Shown here: positions 1 through 10,443 of the stretch, one piece after another
Position numbering within the stretch: position 1 is the first letter of the stretch
How the letters are laid out: every line of letters begins with the position of its first letter
Assembly (NCBI GenBank): GCA_007258455.2
Contig: VDFB02254962.1
Span: 1-64,000, forward strand
Length of the DNA stretch: 64,000 nt
Direction of reading: 5' to 3'
Source: Sequoia sempervirens
Taxonomy: Eukaryota; Streptophyta; Pinopsida; Cupressales; Cupressaceae
The notes under the pieces: model-generated
Seen by the model: the letters and a program-made list of their open reading frames with translations, nothing else
Databases searched by the model: none
Told to the model about the DNA's origin: nothing
Translations under genes and position numbers: made by a program

Positions 1-506
1 CTCAACGTGATGTCGTCATGGAGTCTCTCAACATGACATCCACAATGGCTACTCCCATGTGTGGAAAGAAACACATCTCCGTCTCAAAGATGTACAAGGG
101 CTTTCACCTCATATTTCTCTATCTCAGAGAAATATGCATTATAGCAAAGCTCATTGATGTTGAGTCTCCCTCTCAGCAAGGGCAACATTCTCCACTACCC
201 CAAGCTTGTCCCGGAAATGTGCAAACTTCAGTCTGGAAAGAGGCTTGGTGAGAATATTAGCCATCTGATCATCAGTGCAAATGTACTTGAGTTGAATTGC
301 TTTCCTCAGCACCATGTCCCTGATGTAGTGATTCTTGATCTCCACATGCTTTGTCCTATCATGAAATACAGGATTCACCGAGAGCTTCACACAACTTTGA
401 TTATCACAATGAATCACAGTCGGTTCCAATGCTTGACCAAACAATCCTGCAAGGAGCTTTCGAAGCCATACTGCTTCACGAGCTGCTACACATGCTGCAA
501 TATATT
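1..506 (-). pseudogene. Copia RNase H, C-terminal half (downstream part of split element)
   Basis: On the minus strand, 506-151 encodes the end of a Ty1/Copia RNase H: an IAAC-VAAREAVWL stretch, then IHCDNQSCVKL, a KHVEIKNHYIRD segment and a NILTKPL tail, ending at a stop at 151. The matching upstream half, ending in STTEAEY, is at 6652-6979. The two halves join exactly across element A, with a 5-bp duplication ATATT at 502-506 and 6647-6651. Positions 150-1 are the 3' untranslated part of the same Copia; its 3' LTR would lie left of the window. The open frame running from 506 up to 567 is a chance read-through into element A. Confidence 0.9.
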
Positions 507-2120
507 TGTTATCACGGAATCTAGCAGCGCTCATTCCACAGATAACCCCCCTACAAAACTTGTCCATTTCCTAGGTTCGTGAAGTTCAAGCACACAAAAC
601 GAGGTAATTTTCAAGCCACCTCGAAATGCGTTCCAAAGCCTCAAACAGTCAGTTTGAGCATCCCCCTATGTTCGCCTCATGAAGACCTTCAAAAAGAGCT
701 CCTTCGCGAAGTCTCACTGATCATACTTAGTTAAATTGTGAAAAATGCAGTTGCACCCAAAAAGTGCACTCCTGCTCACGGCCAAAACTTGGCTAAGTGT
801 TGAAAAGTGCAGGGCATAAAAGTGATTTTTAAAATGTGCGGAAGTGCTAAAAAAGTGTGCCCTTACACATTTTTTCCAGACTTAGCCAAAAATTGGCTTA
901 GGCGTGTTTTTTCATGTCTTTTACATTTTTCACTTATCGTGCCACTTTTTATGCCTCAATTAAATGGGCGACTTGATTTGGTTTTTAACACTTGTAAATC
1001 ACTTAAAAGTGATTTTGGTTCACTTCATTTCATTTTAACTTCATTTCTTCCACTTCCAACGTGTTGGGCAACCAAGCTACTTCCAAAATTCGTTTCTTTT
1101 GAGTTCTCTTGCTGCATCGACCTAGGGTTTCACCATTTTCCTTGGTAAGTCTCTTCTTTTCGTTTCTTCCTTTCATTCATTTCTTTGAAGATGTTTTGTA
1201 GAAACTCTTCATTTTGTAAACACGTTTTGCATTTGTTCGTTATTTTCTTGTCAAGTTTTCTTTCATTCTGCAAAATCGTGTTTCTTATTTCCTTCGCCCG
1301 ACCTTGTGTTTCATGCGCGCGGTGGTTTTTGCTTCTTCTTTATCACGCATTTCATATTCCTTCATATGCGCATTGTTTTTCCTCTTCATCACGCGTTTGT
1401 TTCTTCCTATCACGTCTTACTCCATGGTTGGCTTTTTCTTCTTGGTCACCAAGGGGTTTTGGTTTGTTTGTCTCTCCCTTACATCTCTTGTTCTTTCTCA
1501 TTCCTTGGGCTTCATGCGCACAAGTTCTTCATGTGAGAAACACGTTTTTGTGACTAAGTATTCCTCACTATATCATGGTGTAGAAATGCAAAATCATTAC
1601 GTCAAAAACATGTTTCAGATGTTGGCATCAAAATGTTCACGTTTTCAAGTTTCAAGTGGCGTTTTTCATATGTCATCTATCTCCATTTTACAAGGGCACG
1701 CTTTTTGGTCTACATTACACTTACATTTGAGTCTCCAAGAAGAAAATGTCAAAGCGCTGATTTATAGCGCCCTGACATCATGAAATTTTTCTAACACTGA
1801 GAAGTGCAGAGGCGTTGATTTTTAGCGCCACTACACCAAACTTCTTGCTTCAAAGTGCAAGGGCGCTGATTTTCAGCGCCCTTACACTTTTCACAGTTTT
1901 TCCCTTATTCATTCCTAATCTTCCCAGTTTCGTCCCGAACCTCATTCCTTCCACTTTGTGCATCGTTTTGCATGCCTTGTCACTCGCTCCATGCTTGCTC
2001 ATCATCGTTGCTCGCTTCACACATCCCCATGCTGTTTTTCGACTAACGTTTGACTCTACATCTTGCAGTCTCTTTTGAAGATCCTCAAAGTTGCTTGATC
2101 GTAGATTCAGTTGCTCTCTA
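507..2120 (+). other. 5' leader of element A with probable 5'-UTR intron
   Basis: This non-coding leader precedes the element A gene. A good splice donor (CTTG then GTAAGT at 1145) follows an AGGGTTTC-type plant 5'-UTR sequence. A pyrimidine-rich acceptor ending TCTTGCAG lies at 2061-2068, 52 bases before the ATG at 2121. Together they suggest a 924-bp 5'-UTR intron (1145-2068). Elements B and C/D also have an acceptor immediately upstream of the start codon. The leader contains several copies of GTGC/AAGTGC and CTTAGCC/TTGGCTTAG words around 720-910 and the hairpin array at 1753-1880. No convincing TATA box was seen. Confidence 0.5.
1753..1880 (+). repeat. Three GGCGCTGA...TCAGCGCC hairpins upstream of the element A gene
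   Basis: Three short inverted repeats occur at 1753-1772, 1811-1829 and 1861-1880. The last has a perfect 9-bp stem (GGGCGCTGA with TCAGCGCCC) and a tiny T-rich loop; the first two are variants. Each is followed by a CCTGACA/CACTACAC/CTTACAC word. Spacing is 50-58 bp. They lie inside the predicted 5'-UTR intron. Confidence 0.75.
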
Positions 2121-5100
2121 ATGACTACTAGAAAACCTCCGTCGTCTTCAAAAGCTAAAGACAAAATGAAGTATAAGTATCAAGGTGTCTATCCACCGAC
2201 TGTACTAGTCTCCAAGGTGGAAGAGATAAAAGACACAGAGGTTGGTCATCAAGACCTAGTTGATTTTGCAGATAAAACTAAGAAGAAGCTCTTCCTGATT
2301 CTATGAGAGCAATTGTACACAGTAACCTGCATTTGGTGTCCATGTTCCCTACTGCTGCACACAATACAGAATTTGTCCTTCAAGTTGCATCCCACTACAT
2401 CAGGGAGAGCAGAAGTGTGATTGATTCTTCTGGGCACGAGATTTTAAGACTCAACGTTGACTTCTTTGATATTGTGTTTAAAGATCCACAAATGGAGAAG
2501 TACATCGATATCTTGATACAAAAAGCACAAGAAGTCTATGACGTTGATCCCAATAAGGCTAAAAACCTAATAAATAGCCAATGGTTGAAGAAGCCTAGGT
2601 AAATTGTTTCCAGATGGCCAAAGGGACTCCTGTGAAGTGATTTCAAAGATGATGTCAAAGATATGATCACGTTCTCGAGCAGAGTGAAGGGCTTGCCTGA
2701 ATCATCCACTTTTCATTACTAGATGTATGAATACATCAGAATCATAAGAAGACAAAAAGTTCACATTGATTGGGGCAAACAGATCAGCGATGAAATACAT
2801 GAACAACTGATCAATGTGCCTTCTACATTAAAATTCTATATGACTTCTTATCTGGTGTATGCAGCAACTGTAATGAGGCAATTTCCAAGTCTATCCACAA
2901 AAGGGAATCGGCTGCTGGTACCTATGTTTAAATTTTTCTATCAACTGGAATTGAAGGAAAGCTTCCATCATTTCAGAAGGGTTATTGATGCTTTCTTCGC
3001 GCGTTTGCTTTTCAATTTTGATCCAACTCTCGAGAGGAGGGTATCTGATGAGGCCTATAAGGCGACAGCTAATTTCGATGCACAAAGAACGAAGAAATAT
3101 TCACAAGTTTGGATTTAAGTTCCCACTAACAATCGGTAGACATACTATCCCGACTGTACAAAAAGCCAAATCGTTTTATGATGAGATGCAAGTCATCACA
3201 ATCAGGACCTACAGGTATAGGTTTGATTTTGATTACCGAGATGTCAGAAGGCAATAGCAAAAGGGTCATCATCACAAGTACCGTTTTAAGGATATCTGGG
3301 CTGATTGCAGAGATGAAGAAGCCATTCGCAAAATGGATTATTGCAGGTTGACCGTACAGCAGATCAAAGACCTTGATATTGTTGACCTACCAGAGGATTT
3401 TACAGATCCTGGCGATATCATGAATGTTGTCTATGATGAACAAGAAATATCTAAGAAGACGTTTCCTGCAATTCAATGGTCTAGAAGAGAAAGTACTAGC
3501 ATCAGAGAGAGATTGGAACCAATCTTATCCAACACATGCAGAATGGTTACACAAGCATGGTTATGAAAAGAAAAGTTTCAGAACAAATTCGGAAGGAGAA
3601 GAATCCAAAGCAAAAGCTCGCCGACAACAAGAACTCCGCATGAAAAATAAATCAATGGATGTTCCCACTTCTACACGAAGAGGTCCCAGAATCAAGTTTA
3701 CTGTCAACGAGAAAGATACCCAAGTCGTCCCAGAAGGAGAAACCACGGAATCTAAACCATCTCGATCCAAAGGTAAAAAGGTTGTTTCAAAGGAGATAGA
3801 TTTCGATGAAGAAGGTATTTCCAGTGATCAATCCGCTAAAGATGAAGACTCAACAGAAGCAGACTCCGATGCAGAAGAAGTTTATGAAAGCGGACAAGAG
3901 TCTGAAGCAGAATCTGAAGGTAATTCCAAAGGTGAACCAGAATCGGAGAGACAAGAGGTGATCAACAGGAACCCAGGCATGATGAAGAAAGAACTATGTC
4001 TCCACCTGAGAATGTAGTTGAGGAAATTCCCAGAATGTCATCGCCTGCAATTTCCAGTGTTACTCATACTCCTCCAAATCCGAGTACTCCTCCACCTCCT
4101 GTTCCTTCATCACCTATTCCTACCACAAGCATTCCTGCAGCAGAGGTATCCAATATTCCTATAGCATCGACCGTGCTTGATACTCCCTCGGTGACAAGCA
4201 TTCACACGGTTGATATTTTGTCAAGTCCTCCATCATCCAATCCTAGCCTATCATCACCGTCATATGATATCACTGCTGAAACTAAGTTCAATCGGTTCAT
4301 GAATGAATCAATACGTGATTAGCTCAATGTGCATTCTACAGAAGCAATGATGACAGACACTTCACCCATTGTCACAATACCAATGGTAACTTCAGAAGTG
4401 ACAATGACGACAGAGTTGACGATGAATCCAGAAGTTCATACTTCCTTTCTTCCCCCTTGGTTGATATCTCAAGTGTCAAAGAGGAAGAAACAAATGATTT
4501 CTCCAAAGGAGCTCGACCTCGAAGAGATAGTCCCTCCAAATGCTAAAGGGAAGAAAAAGGCAAAAGTATACTCAAGGCTAAATGTTAACAAGACTGGTCA
4601 CAAGTATGCAGAGATTGGCATACCACCACAGGAAGAAGGAGATGTCAATATGGAGGACTACACAGTAACAAGAGTCCAGCTTGGCAAAGTTACCAATGAA
4701 AGTGCAAAAGCAAATGCGCGAGTGACATTGGACATCTTGGCTAGAAGACTGGATAAAATGGAGCAAGCTTGCAATATGTACAAACAGAGGGCAGAGCATT
4801 ATCCCATTGTTGTAAAGAGACTTGTAGGATCTTCAACTAATGCACAACCACTGGCAATGGTGAGTATTGAGGACCTAGTTGTCAAGAAAGCTGAGAAGTT
4901 CGCCTCCAAAGGCAGGGTGTTGTATGATTTTGTCGAAAAGATCATAGAACACGGATCTCAGATTATAATTGCTAGAGACGAGAAAACTACTCTGCTGGCC
5001 AAGCTCACCATAGAGCTTGATAAGGAGAAAAGTGTACTTTCCCAAGAGCGCAAAGATATGGAAAAATGCCTACTGTCATGGTCACAGATGAAACAGATAA

Positions 5101-5594
5101 AGCTCAGTAAATTGGTGGAAGCCGGGATAATTCTCGATAAAGAAAAATTCATTGAGGTAAGAGAATCCTTGAAACATCGAATTCAAGTGATTCAATCTCT
5201 TGCGGAGGATCTCCACCAAGTGCAAGAAGATGTCGAAGGATATCGTGTGATTCTTGAAAAAGGTATCAAGGAGTTACCAAGACAACTTCTTGAGGAAAAT
5301 CATATCTTCCTGCCAGCCACAGAAATATCCCAGATCTTCAAAGAAGCCATCATGAAGTTGATTGACAGCGCAGACTTTTCAGAAGCCTCTTTGAACGTCA
5401 TTTGCGATACAAGGCTCACATTGGATAACCTAAAAATGCATCTTGACAGGTGCAAGAAGGTTCACTCATCTGCCATGAGATCGATCACGAGAATTCACAC
5501 CATTGTGGATTACACCGTTGGTCCGGATGAGAAGTTCGTGCAAGAGACCAAGAAGAAATACGAAGACTTCCGCGCCCAAAGCAAGGAAACATGA
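2121..5594 (+). pseudogene. Unknown-family gene, copy A (decayed, about 1150 codons)
   Basis: I do not recognise this protein. It begins at ATG 2121 after a splice acceptor and is broken by frameshifts (near 2300, 3430 and 4000) and by in-frame stops (2601, 2637, 2719, 3255 and 4320). The longest intact part is 4329-5594 (421 aa). Segments in order: an N-terminal domain (DTEVGHQDLVDF); a middle domain with DFKDDV, MYEYI, HIDWGKQISDEIHEQL and MTSYLVY; an FHHFRR block; an IWADCRDEE...YCRLT block; an acidic Ser/Glu-rich stretch (3840-3960); a Pro/Ser/Thr-rich stretch (3996-4320); and a C-terminal region containing EDYTVTRVQLG followed by a long charged, probably coiled-coil segment. All blocks are shared with copies B and C/D, usually with substitutions. 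There is no zinc knuckle and no RT, integrase or protease motif. It could be an element-encoded structural protein, but that is a guess. Confidence 0.75.
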
Positions 5595-6646
5595 AGGTTC
5601 CTGATCTCCAGTGTTAGACATTTTTTATGCTTCCCATTATGCATCTGGTAAATATTTCCTGACATTTTATGTCTTTTTGTAAAGTGTAATTGCACCAAGT
5701 TTGAGATGTAATTTCATTAAGAAAAATTACACTTTGACTTTGGTCAAAGTTAGGTGAGATCTCCTAAAATCGCTCACCCAACTTTCCTTGATTTTCTCAA
5801 ATTAGTTTCCTAATTTTGCTCTTCCCTCTTTCTATATATATGAGGGATTTCTATTGTATTGTGATCCTTTAGTTTTTGCAACAAAGTGCTGCTCAATTTA
5901 CAACAAATTGTGAAACTTTGTGTTCATATTTTGTGAATCTAAATCTGATCAATAGAGGAAGAAATTGCATACCAAACTTTGCGTTGGATCGATTGTCTTT
6001 TGAATTTGATTGAGATTGGTGGTGATTAGCTCATGAAATTTGAAGGACTCAAGTAATTCATGTAGACTTTGTGTTACATCCTTTATTTGGATTTATATTT
6101 GTGTTTTGTTTAGCTATTGTTGAATGATCTACAAGACTTTGTGCTTGTAATTGTTCATGTTGTTCGAGGAATTGTTGAATCTAAGAAGACTTTGTGTTTC
6201 TAATGCAACATACGATACGTCCTTCACAAATCCACCATTGAAAAAGCTACGGAACGACTTTGTGCCTTCGTGAGCTTTCCCTTTTCTTTTATTTGTTTAT
6301 TGTTTATCACTTATGGTATCTCTACGCTTTGCTTTGACAAGATAGAGATATTAGCATTACTGCTCGTTGAACGTTTAAGTTTATTGTGAATTAAGAACTT
6401 CCAACAGTGAAGCATTGTAAACATCTTCTCTAAAAAAAGAGAGAAGGATGAATGTGACACACCCCCCCACTTCGTAAGTATTGTGTACATTCTGTAATTA
6501 CTTTATTTGTTTTACTATAGCTTCTATCAGTAGTAAGAAGGGCGCCTCCCCTTTCTGAAAGGAGAGATTTATATCTCACATAGATGTGGCTGAAGTCCTA
6601 GTTGTGTAATCTATAGAAAAGTTGATTACATAATTTTCACCCAACA
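5595..6646 (+). promoter_or_regulatory. 3' module of element A: TATA box plus repeated ACTTTGTG leader-like sequence
   Basis: Downstream of the gene stop, a strong TATA sequence (5833-5840, TCTATATATATGAGGG) is followed by a leader-like stretch. It has at least five copies of an ACTTTGTGTT-like word between about 5910 and 6270. A purine tract (6434-6449) precedes TGTGACACACCCCCCC. The module ends at the element terminus ACCCAACA (6646). The layout resembles the U3-R-U5 of an LTR, but no equivalent sequence is seen at the left end. Elements B and C/D carry a TATA box at nearly the same distance (0.8-0.9 kb) from their 3' ends. Confidence 0.55.
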
Positions 6647-6651
6647 ATATT

Positions 6652-6979
6652 CAGCCTCTGTAGTGCTTAAAGCCACAGATGTTTGTTTCCTACTACACCA
6701 AAAGATCATAGCAAACCCCAAGCTGAAACAACATCCAAAGGTGCTCTTCCTATCAATTACACTCCCAGCCCAGTTAGAATCAGAATAGCCTTGTAACTTC
6801 AATTCTTCACAAGAAGCATATCTCAAGCCATATCCCACAGTGCCACACAAGTATCTCGAAACATGCTTTGCTACAACTAGATGTATTTGTCTTGGCTCAC
6901 ACATGAATTGGCTGAGAGCACTTACTGCATAACAAATGTCTAGTCTGGTGTTGACTAGATACATCAATGATCCAATCAA
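6652..6979 (-). pseudogene. Copia RNase H, N-terminal half
   Basis: This continues the reverse-transcriptase frame after one in-frame TAA at 6980-6982. Motifs are IGSLMYLVNTRLDICYAVS, the YSDSNWAG acidic motif and SVALSTTEAEY. The frame stops matching Copia exactly at the ATATT target duplication of element A; the remainder is at 151-506. Confidence 0.9.
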
Positions 6980-8416
6980 TTATCTATACATGATGGGATC
7001 TACCAAATCTGAATCGGCTGTTGAATCACTCAACTTCTTCAAATTTGTCTCCATACGTGTAGACATGGACTTGCAATCCATCATCCCAAATCTTCTCAAG
7101 ATGTCTCTAGTGTATTTTCCTTGACTTAGAATAATCAAGTCTTTGCACACTTCCAGTCCCAGGAAGTAATGCATAAGACCAAGTTCCTTCATCTCAAACT
7201 CAGAGGCTAACTCGTTCTTGCATTTGACAATGAGATTCTCTGCTCCAGTGAGAAATAAATCATCAACATAAAGAACCAAAATCAAAGCCTCACCATCAAC
7301 TATCTTGAAGTAAAGATTGGAATCTGCATCATTCTTGGAGAATCCCAAGCTCATCAAATATCTATCAATCCTTTCATACCATGCACGAGGTGCTTGCTTA
7401 AGGCCGTACAATGCCTTCTTCAATTTGCATACATGAGACTCGCTCCCATGAATCACAAAACCATTTGGCTGCTCGATGTACACTTCTTCTTCAATCACAC
7501 CATTAAGAAATGCAGTCTTTACGTCCATTTGATGTAACTTCCAGCCTTTAGCGAAGGCAATAGCAATAATTGTTCTGATAGAAGTATATTGAGCAACAAG
7601 AGCAAATGTCTCCTCATAATCTATTCCCTCCTTCTGAGAGAAGCCTCTTGCCACAAATATTGCCTTGTGTTTCTTAATGCTACCATCAGCTGCGTGCTTG
7701 ATTTTGTAGAGCCATTTGGAAGACACTACTGAGTTCCCTTCAGGTCTCGGAACAACATCCCATACATCATTCTTAATGATGGACTGATACTCTTTTGTCA
7801 TTGCATCTCTCCATACCTCCTGGTTGGATGCCTCCTCAAAACTGGAAGGCTCATAATCAATGATATGACTCATCAATGCCACATAACCTGGAAACTTTTG
7901 CGGTCTCTTGCTTTCCCTAAAGGTGCCTCGAGGAGCTGCATACTTTTCTGCCTCTTGCATAGTTTGTCGAGCCCATAGAGGCCTCTTCCGACCTACGGCA
8001 ATGTCTCTAGGCCCATCAGTTGGTTCTATAGGATCAACTGGATCAATAGACTCGGCTGGTTCGTTGGACTCCCTCTGAATGTCAGGAGTATGATCAGGAG
8101 ATATGTCCATATCCTGAGGAGTCTTCTGCTCTTCACTGTCTATCTCCATGTAAAACCCTTTAGATCTTTTGAAGGCTACTTCCTCTTCGAAGGAGACATC
8201 CCTGCTGATCTCAATCTGTTTTTGCCCTAGAATATAAACTCTGTAGGCTTTTGAAGACTCACTGTAGCCCACAAATATACCTTTCTTGCCTAAAGGTTCT
8301 AGCTTTGATCCTTTATCCTTGGGCACATGAATGTAAACAGGACAACCAAAAATTCTTAAATGACTAACCTCAGGTTTCACACCTATGAAGGCCTCCTCAG
8401 GAGTCATGTTTCCCAA
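6980..8416 (-). CDS. Copia integrase C-terminus and reverse transcriptase
   Basis: This 478-codon open stretch begins in the integrase C-terminal region (SHLRIFGCPVYIHVPK and FVGYSESSKAYRVY), then a linker, then a complete Ty1/Copia reverse transcriptase. RT motifs are WKLHQMDVKTAFLNG, LKKALYGLKQAPRAW, the catalytic LYVDD and MHYFLGLEV. It is in frame with the ORF at 8438-9790, separated by a single TAG (explicable as CAG to TAG), and with RNase H, separated by a single TAA. The element is therefore young but inactive as read. Confidence 0.93.
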   Translation of the reverse strand: MGNMTPEEAFIGVKPEVSHLRIFGCPVYIHVPKDKGSKLEPLGKKGIFVGYSESSKAYRVYILGQKQIEISRDVSFEEEVAFKRSKGFYMEIDSEEQKTPQDMDISPDHTPDIQRESNEPAESIDPVDPIEPTDGPRDIAVGRKRPLWARQTMQEAEKYAAPRGTFRESKRPQKFPGYVALMSHIIDYEPSSFEEASNQEVWRDAMTKEYQSIIKNDVWDVVPRPEGNSVVSSKWLYKIKHAADGSIKKHKAIFVARGFSQKEGIDYEETFALVAQYTSIRTIIAIAFAKGWKLHQMDVKTAFLNGVIEEEVYIEQPNGFVIHGSESHVCKLKKALYGLKQAPRAWYERIDRYLMSLGFSKNDADSNLYFKIVDGEALILVLYVDDLFLTGAENLIVKCKNELASEFEMKELGLMHYFLGLEVCKDLIILSQGKYTRDILRRFGMMDCKSMSTRMETNLKKLSDSTADSDLVDPIMYR

Positions 8417-8437
8417 TATTCGATGAGGGCTTATGTT

Positions 8438-9790
8438 CTAAACATACACGGTGGTTCTCGAAGCTTCTGCCCATAGGAAAGTCTGTAAATCCTGATCATG
8501 AATCATAGCCTTGGCTGCCTCTACTATGGATTTGTTCTTTCTTTCGGCAACTCCATTTTGCTGAGGGTTGTACGAAACACATAACTCCCTGTTGATCCTT
8601 GCCTCAATGCAGAAATTACGAAAACCTCCAAAAGTGTATTCTCCTCCATTGTTTGATCTTAGAACTTTAATCCTTTTCCCGGACACGTTTTCAACTTGAG
8701 CCTTGAATTCTTTGAATCTATCAAGTACTTCTTCAAACTCCTTAGATTTCAATAAGTAAATCCAAGTCTTTCGAGAATAATCATCAATGAAAATCACATA
8801 GTACCAAAATCCACTCAAAGATGCCACAGACATTGGTCCACATAAATCAGAATGAACAAGATCTAAAATTCCCTTTGATCTACTGTCACTACTATGAACG
8901 GGACTCTTGATATTCTTACCAAGTGCACATCCTCTACAAATGCCATCGTGCTCCAAACCAAGCTTAGGAAGACCAGTAACCATCTTCTCCATGGATGGAA
9001 GAGCTCTGAAGTGTAAGTGAGCAAGTCTCTTGTGCCATAGCTCACTCAAACTGATAGAGTCATGCAATAAAGCCTGAACTGGACGAATTGATAATCTGTA
9101 TAGGCTCTCCTGTCGAACGCCAATTACACGAGCTGATTTTATACTAGAGTTCTTAGGCCAAGCAAGAACTTTCCCTTCAGAAAAGGCAACCTTGTACCCT
9201 TTGTCCTCCAAAGCTGAAATGGAGACAAGATTTCTTTTGATCCCTATTACAAACAAAACATCACTCAAATGAAGAGGGATACCTGAATCTAGGTGGAAAG
9301 AAGTGGCCCCAGCTCCCTTTATGGAATAACAAGCATCATCTCCAATTATCACTTGCAAGTTAGTCTCTTTCTCTACTAAGTTTGTAAGATGCTCTTTGTA
9401 TCCTGTAATGTGACGTGAAGCACCACTATCTATCAACCAAGTGTCACTGTCAATTGGAACATTGCTTGAAAGTGCGGAGATGAATAGAAATCCCTTTGAG
9501 TCGTATCTAAATTCCTTTTGAGGTGACACATCATCAATATCTATGGTAGAAACATGCTGCTTCGGCTTTGATATGCAATCTCGAGCATAGTGACCATACT
9601 TGTCACACCAGTAAAATTGAATGTGAGAGAGGTCCTTCTTCTTTGGTTCTGGAACAGAATCTGATTTTCTGTCTCTATTCCTCTTGAAATTGCCTCTTTT
9701 CCCTTCTCTTCCTTTTCTTCTGGAAGCTTGTGCAGCAAGGGCATGACTTTCTTCATTATGAGAATTTCGCCCATTTCCTCTTGTTGCCAA
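8438..9790 (-). CDS. Copia gag C-terminus, protease and integrase
   Basis: This 450-codon open stretch contains, in order: a basic gag tail; a CCHC knuckle whose first Cys appears replaced (FYWCDKYGHYARDC); the protease motif WLIDSGASRHITG; the GAG-pre-integrase HHCC zinc site (WHKRLAHLHF then CRGCALGK); and the integrase core with acidic residues in DLVHSDLCGP, FIDDYSR and PQQNGVAERKN. It is one part of a single gag-pol polyprotein broken by in-frame stops before and after it. Confidence 0.92.
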   Translation of the reverse strand: MATRGNGRNSHNEESHALAAQASRRKGREGKRGNFKRNRDRKSDSVPEPKKKDLSHIQFYWCDKYGHYARDCISKPKQHVSTIDIDDVSPQKEFRYDSKGFLFISALSSNVPIDSDTWLIDSGASRHITGYKEHLTNLVEKETNLQVIIGDDACYSIKGAGATSFHLDSGIPLHLSDVLFVIGIKRNLVSISALEDKGYKVAFSEGKVLAWPKNSSIKSARVIGVRQESLYRLSIRPVQALLHDSISLSELWHKRLAHLHFRALPSMEKMVTGLPKLGLEHDGICRGCALGKNIKSPVHSSDSRSKGILDLVHSDLCGPMSVASLSGFWYYVIFIDDYSRKTWIYLLKSKEFEEVLDRFKEFKAQVENVSGKRIKVLRSNNGGEYTFGGFRNFCIEARINRELCVSYNPQQNGVAERKNKSIVEAAKAMIHDQDLQTFLWAEASRTTVYV

Positions 9791-9817
9791 CTTGGACTCT
9801 TCTTGAATACAATCAGC

Positions 9818-10356
9818 TCAAAGACGATCAAACTTGGGCAACTTAGATCTCCCACTAATGCTTTGAATAAAAGGCTCCCAAGATTGAGGAAGACCATTGA
9901 GTGCCAACATGACCAGATCTCTATCTTCGACTATGTCTCCAATAGTGCATAGCTGATCTCTCAATTCAGAAATCTTCATAAAGAAGGAGATGACTGAATC
10001 TCCTTTAGTCATTTTTATATGATGGAGTCGTTGTCTCAAAGCAAGGGCTCTGCTGGTATTGTTGATCTCATACAATCTTTGTAGAGCCTCGAACATTTCT
10101 TTGGCTGTCTTCATCTTGGAGATGATCGGAACTAGGTGATCCTTCACGGAGTCTATCATGATCTTTCTAGCCTTCGTGCCATTTTTCTTCCACTGAATTT
10201 TCTCAGCATCATCAGATGGCTCGGGCACATCATTTTCCACGAAATCTAGAGGATCATTCCCTTCTAGGGCAATGAGGACTCTGAATTTCCAAGAGTTGAA
10301 ATTTTGATGCTCCATCAAGCCTATCTTCAACCTTGACACCGTTCACCATCTTCATT
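9818..10356 (-). pseudogene. Copia gag (frameshifted start)
   Basis: Gag of the UBN2/retrotran_gag type: FNSWKFRVLIAL, KTAKEMFEALQRLYE, then HHIKMTKGDSVISFFMKI and LALNGLPQSWEPF. The natural start is probably ATG 10356 (MKMVNGVKVEDRLDG). A one-base excess in an AAAA run near 10306 throws this start out of frame with the rest. A TGA near 9818 separates it from the downstream gag-pol frame. Confidence 0.85.
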
Positions 10357-10431
10357 TCTTTGAGAGATTGTTGTAGATAAAGGGTTGTCTTGACTGCTTA
10401 AACAAATCTGATCGAATCTTTGCTTAAACCC

Positions 10432-10443
10432 GCTCTGATACCA
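10432..10443 (-). promoter_or_regulatory. Copia primer-binding site
   Basis: The minus strand reads TGGTATCAGAGC, the classic initiator tRNA-Met primer-binding site, immediately after the CA end of the 5' LTR. Confidence 0.95.

Larger units (their letters stand above)
507..6646 (+). mobile_element. Element A: 6.1-kb insertion with TGTT...AACA ends, no visible LTRs, one large gene
   Basis: This segment interrupts a Copia RNase H gene. It is flanked by a 5-bp target duplication ATATT (502-506, 6647-6651), and removing it restores the RNase H reading frame. It starts TGTTATCACGG and ends CACCCAACA, the TG...CA termini and 5-bp duplication typical of integrase-mediated LTR retrotransposon insertion. 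By eye the first and last several hundred bases are not similar to each other, and I see no primer-binding site after the left end. The only coding region is the unknown-family gene at 2121-5594. Elements B (35516-41584) and C/D (24224-49235) have the same layout. I do not recognise this element type. Confidence 0.8.

Noticed and set aside
151..582. Open frames across 506-567 suggesting a longer Copia or novel protein.
   Set aside because: They cross the element A junction; the extension is a chance read-through.
1185..1783. Overlapping open frames in the leader of element A (hydrophobic, Phe/Leu-rich).
   Set aside because: They arise from T-rich, pyrimidine-biased sequence inside a predicted 5'-UTR intron and have no family similarity.
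2603..2721. GT...AG bounded segment in the copy A gene that looked like a 119-bp intron.
   Set aside because: Translated in frame, it aligns with coding sequence of copies B and C/D (RWPK, DFKDDV), so it is decayed coding sequence with stop codons.
6626..6660. Copia element appeared truncated at the TEAEY motif of RNase H.
   Set aside because: The rest of RNase H is at 151-506 and joins exactly across element A with a 5-bp duplication, so it is an interruption, not a truncation.
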